A DNA stretch of 64,000 nt, taken from contig NZ_VFID01000016.1 of assembly GCF_006542425.1 (NCBI RefSeq), forward strand, positions 124,001 to 188,000, given 5' to 3'. The notes beneath the pieces are model-generated. The model was not told the DNA's origin, searched no databases, and worked only from the letters and a program-made list of their open reading frames with translations. This DNA is from Pseudoxanthomonas sp. z9. Lineage in GTDB: Bacteria > Pseudomonadota > Gammaproteobacteria > Xanthomonadales > Xanthomonadaceae. Of the stretch, positions 17,976 through 26,705 are shown one piece after another; within the stretch, counting starts at the first letter, position 1, and the number at the start of each line of letters is the position of its first letter. The position numbers and the translations under genes are program-made.

Positions 17976-19532
17976 ATGGCACGCAAGCTTCGCCTGCTGG
18001 GCCTGATCCTGCTGACCCTGGTCATCGCCAGCCTGGTGTCGCTCTACAGCTACGGCCGGTTCGCCGCGCGCGTGCAGGGGCCGGCGACGCAGGCCCTGCC
18101 GATCGCCGCCAACGCCACCGCGCTGGATCGCGCCATCGCGCCGCTGACCGAAGCGCATCCGGATCGGAGCGGGCTTGGCCTGGTGTCGGACAACCTGGAC
18201 GCCTTCGCGATCCGCGCGCTGACCGCGCAGGCGGCGGGGCGCAGCCTGGATCTGCAGTACTACATCTGGCACGACGATCTCACCGGACAGTTGCTCGATC
18301 GCGAACTGCTGCGCGCCGCCGACCGCGGCGTGCGCGTGCGCCTGCTGCTGGACGACATGAACGCGCATGGCCGCGATTCGCTGCTGGTGGCGCTGGACCA
18401 GCACCCGAACATCGAGGTGCGGATGTTCAATCCGTCGCGCAACCGTGCCGGCTTCCTCGGACGCGGCATGGAAATGCTGCTGCGCGGCGTCAGCCTCAAC
18501 CGGCGCATGCACAACAAGGCGTGGATCGCCGATGGGCGGATTGCGGTGGTGGGGGGACGCAATATCGGCGACGAGTATTTCGACGCGGCCACCGATACCA
18601 ATTTCCTGGACCTGGACGCGGCCCTGCTGGGACCGGCGGTGCGCCAGACCGAAGCGATTTTCGACGCGTTCTGGAACAGCGGCTCGGTGATTCCGCTGCA
18701 TGCGCTGGCGCGCGCGGACAAAAACGCGCTGGCCGAACTGCGCGCCGACGTGGACAAGGCGCAGCGCTCGCGCCGTGCCGCGCCCTATCTGAAGCGGGTG
18801 GAAAATTCCCCCGGCGTGCGCGCCTTCGTCGAGGGACGGATGCCGCTGCACTGGCCTGCGTCGACCCAGGTGCATTCCGATCCGCCGGAGAAAGGCGAGG
18901 GCAACGGCGGGGACGGCTGGCTGATCAACCGGCTGGTCCCGGCGGTCTCCGGGGCGCGGGAACGGGTCTGGCTGATCTCGCCGTACTTCGTGCCCGGCCG
19001 TGACGGCGTGGCGTGGCTGGCCGGGCTGCGCCGGCGCGGCGTGGAGGTCGGCGTGCTGACCAATTCGCTGGCGGCCACCGACGTGACCGCCGTGCACAGC
19101 GGCTATGCGCCCTACCGGACGCCGCTGCTGCGCGAGGGCGTGAAGCTGTACGAACTGATGCCGCGCGGCGCGCAGGAGGACAGCAGCCTGTTCGGCTCCA
19201 GCGGCGCCAGCCTGCACACCAAGGCGTTCGTGGTCGACGACACGTCCGGCTTCGTCGGTTCGTTCAACCTGGACCCGCGTTCGGTCAGCCTCAACACCGA
19301 GATGGGCGTGTTCTTCGAGGATGCCGGTACCGCCACCGAACTGGCCCGGCGCTACCACGACAAGACCTCGCCCGCGCACAGCTATCGTTTGCGCCTGGCC
19401 GACGGCCAACTGCGCTGGGACGACGGCTCGGTGACTCCGCCACGGACCTGGGACCATGAACCCGGCGTCGGCCTGTGGCGTCGCGGCACCGTCAAGGTGC
19501 TGGAATGGCTGCCCATCGAGTCGCAGTTGTAG
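17976..19532 (+). CDS. Phospholipase D family protein, cardiolipin synthase-like (ClsC type)
   Basis: 518-aa protein with one N-terminal membrane segment (about residues 4-24) and two PLDc HKD motifs, HNKAWIADGRIAVVGGRNIG and HTKAFVVDDTSGFVGSFNLD. The pair forms one active site for phosphatidyl transfer, as in the ClsC family. The ATG at 17976 is preceded by CGAGGAGCCC; an ATG at 17956 is out of frame. The last codons (GTVKVLEWLPIESQL) are repeated twice in degenerate form downstream together with a REP palindrome, which is unusual. Cardiolipin synthesis is inferred from family membership. Confidence 0.85.
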   Translation: MARKLRLLGLILLTLVIASLVSLYSYGRFAARVQGPATQALPIAANATALDRAIAPLTEAHPDRSGLGLVSDNLDAFAIRALTAQAAGRSLDLQYYIWHDDLTGQLLDRELLRAADRGVRVRLLLDDMNAHGRDSLLVALDQHPNIEVRMFNPSRNRAGFLGRGMEMLLRGVSLNRRMHNKAWIADGRIAVVGGRNIGDEYFDAATDTNFLDLDAALLGPAVRQTEAIFDAFWNSGSVIPLHALARADKNALAELRADVDKAQRSRRAAPYLKRVENSPGVRAFVEGRMPLHWPASTQVHSDPPEKGEGNGGDGWLINRLVPAVSGARERVWLISPYFVPGRDGVAWLAGLRRRGVEVGVLTNSLAATDVTAVHSGYAPYRTPLLREGVKLYELMPRGAQEDSSLFGSSGASLHTKAFVVDDTSGFVGSFNLDPRSVSLNTEMGVFFEDAGTATELARRYHDKTSPAHSYRLRLADGQLRWDDGSVTPPRTWDHEPGVGLWRRGTVKVLEWLPIESQL

Positions 19533-19550
19533 TGCCGGCAATTCCCCAAC

Positions 19551-19625
19551 TGTGGGAGCGACGTCAGTCGCGATGCTTTTCAGCCAGACCGCCAACGGAA
19601 ATCGCGACTCACGTCGCTCCCACAA
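19551..19625. repeat. REP palindrome, array copy 1
   Basis: Arms TGTGGGAGCGACGTCAGTCG and CGACTCACGTCGCTCCCACA around a loop containing GCTTTTCAGCC. Confidence 0.85.
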
Positions 19626-19719
19626 ATCCGCCAGGCATCGGCCTGTGGAGTGAGGCCCCGTCAAGTCGCCGGAATGGCTGCCCATCGAATCGCAGTTGTG
19701 GTGCCGGCAATTCCCCAAC

Positions 19720-19795
19720 TGTGGGAGCGACGTCAGTCGCGATGCTTTTCAGCCAGACCGCCAACGGCAATCGCGACTCACCTCGCTCCCGCACA
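19720..19795. repeat. REP palindrome, array copy 2
   Basis: Same unit as copy 1; the right arm has decayed (CGACTCACCTCGCTCCCGCA). Confidence 0.82.
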
Positions 19796-19889
19796 TCCGC
19801 CAGGCATCGGCCAGTGGAGTAGAGGCACCGTCAAGTTACTGGAATGGCTGCCCATCAAGTCGCAGTTGCAATGAACCCGCAATTCCAAC

Positions 19890-19964
19890 TGTGGGAGCGA
19901 CGTGAGTCGCGAATGCTTTTCAGCCGTGTCGCCAACGGCAATCGCGACTGACGTCGCTCCCACA
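19890..19964. repeat. REP palindrome, array copy 3
   Basis: Arms TGTGGGAGCGACGTGAGTCG and CGACTGACGTCGCTCCCACA; the last unit before mfd. Confidence 0.85.
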
Positions 19965-19990
19965 AGATCCTGCCAGGTTGATTGATGCCG

Positions 19991-22900
19991 TCATGCCACC
20001 TTGAGCGCGGTCAATAGACCCCTGGCGGCATTGAAGCGATCCGCCGGTTCCACCATCGGCAGTTTGATGCGCAGCTTGTCCGGGCCATCCATGCTGTAGA
20101 TGCGGGGCTGTTTCTGGATCAGCTGGATGACCGACATTGGGTCGATATTCGGCTTGGCCTCGAACACGATGCGGCCGCCAGCCTCGCCCAGGTCCAGTTT
20201 ACGGATGCCCAGGGCGGTGGCGTCGAGCTTCAGTTCGGCGGCAGCGAACAGGTACTTCACCGGATCCGGCAGCAGGCCGAAGCGATCGACCATCTCCACC
20301 TGCAGGTCGCGCAGCTCGTCGCGGTCGCGCGCGCTGCTGATGCGCTTGTACAGGGTCAGGCGGGTATGCACGTCGGGCAGGTAGTCGTCCGGAATCAGCG
20401 CCGGCACATGCAGTTCGACCTCGGCGCCGCGCGCCTCCTGGCCCAGGTCCGCGTCCGGCAGCTTGCCCTGGCGGATCGAGCGCACCGCGCGCTCCAGCAG
20501 TTCGGTGTACAGGCTGAAGCCGATCTCGGCCATCTGTCCGCTCTGGTCCTCGCCCAGCAGTTCGCCGGCGCCGCGGATTTCCAGATCGTGGGTGGCCAGC
20601 AGGAAGCCGGCGCCCAGTTCGTCCATCGCCGCGATCGCGTCCAGCCGTCGCTCGGCGTCGGCGGTCATGCTGCGCTTGTCCGGCACCACCAGGTAGGCGT
20701 AGCTGCGGTGGTGCGAACGGCCGACGCGGCCACGCAGCTGGTGCAGCTGGGCCAACCCGAAGCGATCGGCGCGATGGATGACGATGGTGTTGGCGTTGGG
20801 GATGTCGATGCCCGATTCGATGATCGTCGTGCACAGCAGCACGTTGAAGCGCTGCTTCTGGAAACCCAGCATCACCTGTTCCAGCTCGCGCTCGGGCATC
20901 TGTCCATGCGCCACGCCGATGCGCGCTTCCGGCACCAGTTCCTGCAGATCGCGCTGCATGCGGCCAATGGTCTCGACGTCGTTGTGCAGGAAGTACACCT
21001 GGCCGCCGCGCGAGAGCTCGCGCTGGAAGGCTTCGCGCAACAGGGTGCGGTCCCATGGGGTGATGAATGTCTGCACCGCCATGCGGTTGGCCGGCGGAGT
21101 GGCGATGATCGACAGATCGCGCAGTCCCGCCATCGCCATGTTGAGCGTGCGCGGAATCGGCGTGGCGGTGAGGGTCAGCAGATGGACGTTGGCGCGCAGC
21201 GCCTTCAGCGCCTCCTTCTGGCGCACGCCGAAACGCTGTTCCTCGTCGACGATGACCAGGCCCAGATCCTTGAACTTCACGTCCGGCTGCAGCAGCCGGT
21301 GGGTGCCGACGATCACGTCCAGCTTGCCTTCGGCCAGCTTCTCCAGTTCGGCCTTGATTTCCTTGGCGGTCTTGAAGCGCGACAGCACCTCGACCCGCAG
21401 CGGCCAGTCGGCGAAGCGATCGCGGAAGTTGCGGTAATGCTGTTCGGCCAGCAGCGTGGTCGGCACCAGCACCGCGACCTGCTTGCCGGCGCTGGCGGCG
21501 GCGAAGGCCGCGCGCACCGCCACTTCGGTCTTGCCGAAACCGACGTCGCCGCAGACCACCCGATCCATCGGCTGGCTGCTGCCCAGATCGCGCAGCACCG
21601 CCTCGATGGCGGCATGCTGGTCCGGGGTTTCCTCGAACGGGAACGCGGCGGCGAACGGTTCGTACATCGCCCGATCCACCGGCAGCGCCAGCCCGGCGCG
21701 CGCCTGCCGGCGGGCCTGGATTTCCAGCAGTTCGGCGGCCACGTCGCGGACCTTCTCGGCGGCCTTCTTCTTGGCCTTGGTCCAGGCTTCGCCACCCAGC
21801 GAATGCAGCGGCGCGGTCTCCACCGAGGCGCCGGAGTAGCGGCTGATCAGGTGCAGCTGCGCGACCGGCACGTACAGGCGGTCGCCCTTGGCGTACTCGA
21901 TTTCCAGGTACTCGCCGGGCAGGCCGCCGGCTTCCAGCACCACCAGGCCGCGGTAGCGGCCGACGCCGTGATCCTCGTGGACGATCGGCGCGCCTTCGCT
22001 CAGTTCACCGAGGTCGCGGATGATGCTGTCGGGTTCGCGACCGGTGCGCTTGCGGCGATACGGCTGGGTGGCGCGTTCCGGGAACAACTGGCGCTCGGTG
22101 AGCACCGCGATCGCCGGTGCGTCCAGGGCGAAACCGTCTTCCAGCGGCGCGACCGCGATGCCGAAGCGTTGGCCGTCGGCGAGGAAGGCGGGCAGATCGT
22201 GCAGCACCGCCGGTTTCAGTTCGGCCGATTGCAGCACTTCCAGCAGCGCTTCGCGGCGGCCGGCCGAGTCGGCGGCGATCAACACCCGTCCGGGATAGTG
22301 GTCCAGGAACGAACGCAGTGCCTGGCCCGGCGCCTGATCCTTCTGCGCCAGCGGCAGCGTCGGCGAAGGCTGGTCGCCCAGCGGCACGGCGTCGGCATGG
22401 CGCGGATGATCCGTTGCACACACTTCGATGCGCGCGGACTGGTTGAGGCGTTCGCGCAGGCTGTCCGGCGGCAGGTACAGATCCTCCGGCGGCAGCAACG
22501 GGCGCTCGATGTCGTGGCGGCGCTGCTCGTAGCGGCCCTGCGTCTGCGTCCAGAACGCGTCGGCGGCGGCGCTGGCGCCATCGGCCAGCAGTGGCAGGGC
22601 ACGTTCGCCCAGGTAGTCGAACAGGGTGGCGGTCTGCTCGAAGAACAACGGCAGGTAGTACTCCACGCCGGCCGGGGCCAGCCCGGACTTGAGATCCTGA
22701 TAGAGCGCGCTGCGGCGGGTGTCGACGTCGAAACGATCGCGCAGCAGGTTCATCGCCCGCGCCAGCGAGGCCTCGTCCAGCGGTACCTCGCGGCCGGGCA
22801 GCAACTGCACCGCGTCGGTTTTATCCAGCGAACGCTGGCTTTCCGGATCGAACTGGCGGATCGAGTCGATGGTGTCGTCCAGCAGTTCGATGCGCAGCGG

Positions 22901-23476
22901 CGCGTCGGCGCCCATTGGATAGACATCGAGCAGGCCGCCGCGCACGGCGAAATCACCCGGATCCAGCACCTGCGGCACGTGTCGGTAGCTGGCCGTTTCC
23001 AGCCGGCGCTTCTCGGCGTCGAAGTCCAGCACCTGTCCGACCCGGTAGTCGAAGCTGCCGCCGACCACGTGGCGCAGCGGCGGCAGCCGCTGCATCAGCG
23101 TCTGCACCGGCACCACCACGATGCCGCGCTTCAGCGCGGGCAGGCGGTGCAGCGCGGCCAGGCGCTGGGAAACGATGTCCGGATGCGGGCTGAAGCGATC
23201 GTAGGACAGCGTTTCCCAGTCGGGGAAAGGCAGCACCGGCAGATCCGGGCGTCCCGGTTCGCCCAGCAGCGTGCGCAGATCGCCTTCCAACTGGTGCGCC
23301 TGGTGGTTGTCGCGGGCAATCGCCACGATTGGACCGTCGTGGGCGAGCGCCGCGCGGGCCAGGAACCAGGCCAGCGCGGACGGCGAGGCCGGCGCGCGCC
23401 ACCAGGCGCGGGCCTGGGCGCCGCGGGGCAGGGGAGGAACGGGGGTGGAGGAAGCGGAATTCGGATCGGTGGTCAT
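19991..23476 (-). CDS. mfd: Transcription-repair coupling factor Mfd
   Basis: 1161-aa DNA translocase that removes stalled RNA polymerase at lesions and recruits UvrA. The N-terminal UvrB-like region is followed by the RNA polymerase-interacting domain (PIVHEDHGVGRYRGL), helicase motifs GDVGFGKTEVA (Walker A), DEEQRFGV (DEEQ box) and TATPIPRTL, and the C-terminal TRCF domain. Length is close to E. coli Mfd (1148 aa). The ATG at 23476 (MTTDPNSASSTPVP) is chosen; a longer upstream reading has no family support. The gene converges with the cls-like gene through the REP array. Confidence 0.96.
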   Translation of the reverse strand: MTTDPNSASSTPVPPLPRGAQARAWWRAPASPSALAWFLARAALAHDGPIVAIARDNHQAHQLEGDLRTLLGEPGRPDLPVLPFPDWETLSYDRFSPHPDIVSQRLAALHRLPALKRGIVVVPVQTLMQRLPPLRHVVGGSFDYRVGQVLDFDAEKRRLETASYRHVPQVLDPGDFAVRGGLLDVYPMGADAPLRIELLDDTIDSIRQFDPESQRSLDKTDAVQLLPGREVPLDEASLARAMNLLRDRFDVDTRRSALYQDLKSGLAPAGVEYYLPLFFEQTATLFDYLGERALPLLADGASAAADAFWTQTQGRYEQRRHDIERPLLPPEDLYLPPDSLRERLNQSARIEVCATDHPRHADAVPLGDQPSPTLPLAQKDQAPGQALRSFLDHYPGRVLIAADSAGRREALLEVLQSAELKPAVLHDLPAFLADGQRFGIAVAPLEDGFALDAPAIAVLTERQLFPERATQPYRRKRTGREPDSIIRDLGELSEGAPIVHEDHGVGRYRGLVVLEAGGLPGEYLEIEYAKGDRLYVPVAQLHLISRYSGASVETAPLHSLGGEAWTKAKKKAAEKVRDVAAELLEIQARRQARAGLALPVDRAMYEPFAAAFPFEETPDQHAAIEAVLRDLGSSQPMDRVVCGDVGFGKTEVAVRAAFAAASAGKQVAVLVPTTLLAEQHYRNFRDRFADWPLRVEVLSRFKTAKEIKAELEKLAEGKLDVIVGTHRLLQPDVKFKDLGLVIVDEEQRFGVRQKEALKALRANVHLLTLTATPIPRTLNMAMAGLRDLSIIATPPANRMAVQTFITPWDRTLLREAFQRELSRGGQVYFLHNDVETIGRMQRDLQELVPEARIGVAHGQMPERELEQVMLGFQKQRFNVLLCTTIIESGIDIPNANTIVIHRADRFGLAQLHQLRGRVGRSHHRSYAYLVVPDKRSMTADAERRLDAIAAMDELGAGFLLATHDLEIRGAGELLGEDQSGQMAEIGFSLYTELLERAVRSIRQGKLPDADLGQEARGAEVELHVPALIPDDYLPDVHTRLTLYKRISSARDRDELRDLQVEMVDRFGLLPDPVKYLFAAAELKLDATALGIRKLDLGEAGGRIVFEAKPNIDPMSVIQLIQKQPRIYSMDGPDKLRIKLPMVEPADRFNAARGLLTALKVA

Positions 23477-23598
23477 CGGCGCACAAAACAGCGGCAGCGC
23501 CGGAGGCGTCGTCCGCCACCAGCGCAAGGGACCGCCAGTCTACCGCGCCACCGCTGCCGCCCGGGTAAACGCCGGCACCGGCGCCGCCGGCATTGCCG

Positions 23599-23871
23599 TC
23601 ATTCGGCGGTGACCGGGTCGATCACCGCATGGACTTCGGCGATGCGATTGGCGGGGAAACCGCCCATCCGCGCGTGCTCGCGGATCAGGTCCTCGTTCGG
23701 CGCCACGTAGATGCAGTACACCTTGTCGGCGGTGACGTAGCTCTGCAGCCACTGCACCTGTGGTCCCAATTCCTCCAGCACCTCGCAGGATTTGCGCGAG
23801 ATGGCGCGCAGTTCCTCCGCCGGCAGCAGGCCGGCGCCGGGCAGGTCGCGTTCGATCACATAGCGTGGCAT
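23599..23871 (-). CDS. DUF4242 domain protein
   Basis: 90-aa soluble protein of the DUF4242 type, with one ferredoxin-like domain and no known catalytic residues. Motifs YVIERDLPGAG at the start and KVYCIYVAPNEDLIREHA in the second half are typical. The ATG at 23871 is preferred because GGGAG lies 6 bp upstream; an in-frame ATG at 23877 would leave the Shine-Dalgarno touching the start. It begins 16 bp after the methyltransferase stop and is probably co-transcribed with it. Function unknown. Confidence 0.8.
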   Translation of the reverse strand: MPRYVIERDLPGAGLLPAEELRAISRKSCEVLEELGPQVQWLQSYVTADKVYCIYVAPNEDLIREHARMGGFPANRIAEVHAVIDPVTAE

Positions 23872-23887
23872 GGGCATCTCCCGTGGC

Positions 23888-24937
23888 TCAGGGGCGTGCT
23901 TCGAACACCAGGTTGAAAGGGGTCTGCGCCGCGCGCCGGAAGCGGCCGAAGCCACCGGCTTCCATCACCGCGCGCAGGCGCGCCTCACCGGCCTGCGCGC
24001 CCAGCGCCGGACCGTGGCGGGCCAGCGACACCGGCACGCAGATCTGCGAGGACGCGCCGTAGTAGACCCGGCCGACCGGATTGAGGTTGTCCTCGACGTT
24101 GTCGCCAGCAAACGGTTCCACCAGCAGGCAGTGTCCGTCCGGCTTCAGCGCCTGGCGGGCATGGCGCGCCGCGCCGACCGGGTCGGCCATGTCGTGCAGG
24201 CAATCGAAGAAGGCGATCAGATCGAAGTCGCGCTCGCCGTAGCCGGTGGCGTCGGCGACCTCGAAGCGCGCGTTGTCCAACCCGGCCTCGCGCGCGCGTT
24301 CGCCAGCCACCCGGATCGATTCGGGGTGGTAGTCGTAGCCGATGAAGCGCGAGCGCGGATAGGCGCGCGCCATCAGCAGGGTGCTGGCACCGTGGCCGCA
24401 ACCGACGTCGGCGACCAGCGCACCGGCAGTGAGCTTGGCGACCACGCCATCCAGCGCCGGCAACCATTCGCCGAGCAGGTGCGCGTTGTAGCCGGCGCGG
24501 AAGAACCGTTCGGTGCCGTGGAACAGGCAGGCGTGGTGATCGCCCCATTCCAGCCCCGCACCGGTGCGGAAGTTGTCCACGGTGCGATCCAGCGCATGGA
24601 AGACCGCCTCGATGATGTAGTACGCGCCGGCCAGATCCACCGGACTGGCCGGGTCGGCCAGGCACAGCGCCTGTTCGGGTTCCAGCCGGTACTCGCCGCT
24701 GCCGGGATCGTAGGTGACGTAGCCGCCGGCGGCCTGGTTGGCCAGCCATTCGCGCAGGTAGCGTTCGTGGGTGCCGGTGCGCTCGGCCAGCGCCGCGGGC
24801 GTGAGCGGTCCCTCCGCCAGCGCCTTGTACAGGCCCAGCCGGTCGCCGGCCAGGATCAGGGTGGCGCTGATCGCCGCGCCGAGGTCCTCGACGGCCTTGC
24901 CGAGGAAGGTGTTGAGCCGGGTTTCGTCGATGCCCAT
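23888..24937 (-). CDS. Class I SAM-dependent methyltransferase with N-terminal winged helix (Rv2258c-like)
   Basis: 349-aa protein. Residues about 1-90 form a winged-helix dimerisation domain (AERTGTHERYLREWL). The Rossmann methyltransferase domain follows with SAM motif I ADVGCGHGASTL near residues 175-186, an acidic GYDYHPES loop, and DLIAFFDCLHDM. The arrangement resembles Mycobacterium Rv2258c and other small-molecule O- or N-methyltransferases. The substrate is not readable from sequence. It is followed closely by the DUF4242 gene, suggesting a two-gene unit. Confidence 0.85.
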   Translation of the reverse strand: MGIDETRLNTFLGKAVEDLGAAISATLILAGDRLGLYKALAEGPLTPAALAERTGTHERYLREWLANQAAGGYVTYDPGSGEYRLEPEQALCLADPASPVDLAGAYYIIEAVFHALDRTVDNFRTGAGLEWGDHHACLFHGTERFFRAGYNAHLLGEWLPALDGVVAKLTAGALVADVGCGHGASTLLMARAYPRSRFIGYDYHPESIRVAGERAREAGLDNARFEVADATGYGERDFDLIAFFDCLHDMADPVGAARHARQALKPDGHCLLVEPFAGDNVEDNLNPVGRVYYGASSQICVPVSLARHGPALGAQAGEARLRAVMEAGGFGRFRRAAQTPFNLVFEARP

Positions 24938-25075
24938 CGGGGTGCCCTCCGACCGCGCGCGACAGTGCCTGCCGCAGGCCTCCCCAGACAGTCATGATGA
25001 CGGCGATGTCGGTGGCGGACGGCCGTCCGCCGGTCGGAAAGTGGCCCGCTCGGGCTTCCGGATCAGACTTCCGGA

Positions 25076-25627
25076 TCAGGCGACTTCGTTGAGGTCCAGC
25101 ACCACCCGCACCAGGCCGGGCGCGGCGTCGGCCTCGCGGACCTGCTTGAAGCCCAACGACTGGGCCAGTTGCAGCATCGGCAGGTTGCTGTCCAGCACGT
25201 CGCCGTAGAGCCGGTCCAGCTTTTTCGAGCGCGCCCACTTCACCAGCCGGCGCATCAGGTGGCGGCCCAGGCCCTGGCCGGCGATGAAATGGCTGACCAG
25301 GATGGCGAACTCGGCTTCGCGGGTGCGGTTGACCACCGACGCGCGCGCCACCGCGCCGACCAGGGCTTCGCCCGGCGGCAGCGATTCGGCGGCGACCAGG
25401 GCGAACTCGGTCTGCGGATCCGGCTGGCTCAGGCGCTGGGCCATTTCCGGGGTCAGTTCGCGCAGGGCGTACAGGAAGCGCTGGCGGATTTCGTCCGGTC
25501 CCAGCAGGGTGAAGGCGCCCTGGATGGGGCCGGCGTCCTCGGGTCGGATAGGGCGGATCAGCAACTCGCGCCCGCTGGGCAGGCGGAAGTGTTCATGCCA
25601 GGGGGGCAGTCGTTTCGGCGCGGTCAT
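25076..25627 (-). CDS. GNAT family N-acetyltransferase
   Basis: 183-aa single-domain GNAT. The acetyl-CoA pyrophosphate loop is GQGLGRHLMRRL (Q/RxxGxG/A), after the beta-strand FAILVSHFIAG. The N-terminus (LLIRPIRPEDAGPIQ) resembles the acetyltransferase domains of protein-acetylating PatZ-like enzymes. No second domain and no partner gene are seen. Substrate unknown. Confidence 0.82.
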   Translation of the reverse strand: MTAPKRLPPWHEHFRLPSGRELLIRPIRPEDAGPIQGAFTLLGPDEIRQRFLYALRELTPEMAQRLSQPDPQTEFALVAAESLPPGEALVGAVARASVVNRTREAEFAILVSHFIAGQGLGRHLMRRLVKWARSKKLDRLYGDVLDSNLPMLQLAQSLGFKQVREADAAPGLVRVVLDLNEVA

Positions 25628-25680
25628 GTGATCATGCTCGCACGAAATCCCCCAGGCGGGCGAGGCGCCTGAACAGCGGT

Positions 25681-26634
25681 TCAGGCAGCGTGGCGTTTCC
25701 CGCGCAGCCGCCCGATCAGCACCGTGACCGCCACGATCAGGGCGCCGGCGACGATGCCGACACCGGCGTTGAACAGCATCGACAGCAGCCCGCCGAGGGC
25801 GCCCTGCGCGTACGGTTCGATGAAGTGGTGGAGGGCGCCGATGCCGTGCACCAGGATGCCGCCGCCGACCAGGAACATCGCGGCGGTGCCGGCGATGGAC
25901 AGGAACTTCATCAGATAGGGCGCGCTGTGCAGGATGCCGCGGCCCAGAGCGCGCTTGAAGCGCGGCCAGCCGCCCTCGCGCTCGTCGCGGTTCAGCGCCA
26001 GGCCGGCGTCGTCGAGCTTGACGATGCCGCCGACCAGGCCATACACGCCGACGGTCATGATCAGGGCGATCGTCACCAGCGTGAGCAACTGCTCGAGGAA
26101 GGTGCGGCCGGCCAGGGTGCCGAGCGAGATCACGATGATCTCCGCCGACAGGATGAAGTCGGTGCGGACCGCACCGCGGATGCGCTGCTGTTCGAAGGCG
26201 ACCATGTCGACCTGTTCGTCCTGCACCGCGCGCACGCGTTCGGCGTGCTCCTGTTCGTCCTCGCCTTTGCCGTGCAGGAACTTGTGCGCCAGCTTCTCAA
26301 CGCCCTCGTAGCAGAGGAAGGCGCCGCCGAGCATCAGCAGCGGGGTGATCAGCGGGATGTTGATGCCGCGCCCGTGCAGCCAGGTTTCCAGCGCGCTGAT
26401 CGCCAGCGCGGCCGGCACCAGGATCGCCTTGTTGACCAGCGAGCCCTTGGCCACCGCCCACACCACCGGCAGTTCGCGATCGGCCTTGATGCCGGAGACC
26501 TGCTGGGCATTGAGCGCCAGATCGTCGCCAAGCACACCGGCGGTTTTCTTGGTGGCGATCTTGGTCATCGCCGAGACGTCGTCCAGCAAGGTGGCGATGT
26601 CGTCGATGAGGGCGAACAGGCTGGATCCGGCCAT
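25681..26634 (-). CDS. DUF808 family inner-membrane protein (YedI-like)
   Basis: 317-aa membrane protein with about six hydrophobic segments. The DUF808 start MAGSSLFALIDDIATLLDDV and the central DFILSAEIIVISLGTL are diagnostic. E. coli YedI is 305 aa. Function is not established for the family. The start at 26634 follows AGGGATGCGCG-type purine-rich sequence only loosely, but matches the family N-terminus. It stands alone between GNAT and rlmJ. Confidence 0.87.
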   Translation of the reverse strand: MAGSSLFALIDDIATLLDDVSAMTKIATKKTAGVLGDDLALNAQQVSGIKADRELPVVWAVAKGSLVNKAILVPAALAISALETWLHGRGINIPLITPLLMLGGAFLCYEGVEKLAHKFLHGKGEDEQEHAERVRAVQDEQVDMVAFEQQRIRGAVRTDFILSAEIIVISLGTLAGRTFLEQLLTLVTIALIMTVGVYGLVGGIVKLDDAGLALNRDEREGGWPRFKRALGRGILHSAPYLMKFLSIAGTAAMFLVGGGILVHGIGALHHFIEPYAQGALGGLLSMLFNAGVGIVAGALIVAVTVLIGRLRGKRHAA

Positions 26635-26705
26635 GGAGGGATGCGCGAGGAAGGGAGCGGCGATTCTCGCACAGCCTCCCGGCGGGATCGTGGAGGTGGA
26701 CGCGC

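Larger units (their letters stand above)
19470..19985. repeat. Three-copy tandem array of cls tail plus REP palindrome (period about 170 bp)
   Basis: The segment starting GGCCTGTGG recurs at 19470, 19640 and (as GGCCAGTGG) 19809. Each unit holds the last ~60 bp of the cls-like gene, an ATTCC(CC)AACT spacer and a REP palindrome. In copy 2 the TAG stop position reads TGG; in copy 3 it has changed to CAATGA. The 458-bp gap between cls and mfd contains only this array and no gene. Confidence 0.85.

Noticed and set aside
19470-19985. Repeat array considered as a CRISPR
   Set aside because: The unit is about 170 bp, includes coding-derived sequence and a palindrome, and has no short unique spacers or cas genes.
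20366-23710. Very long plus-strand open frame (over 1100 codons) opposite mfd
   Set aside because: Composed of His/Arg/Gln/Val-rich low-complexity sequence with no family motif. It is a GC-driven shadow of mfd, whose helicase motifs are intact.
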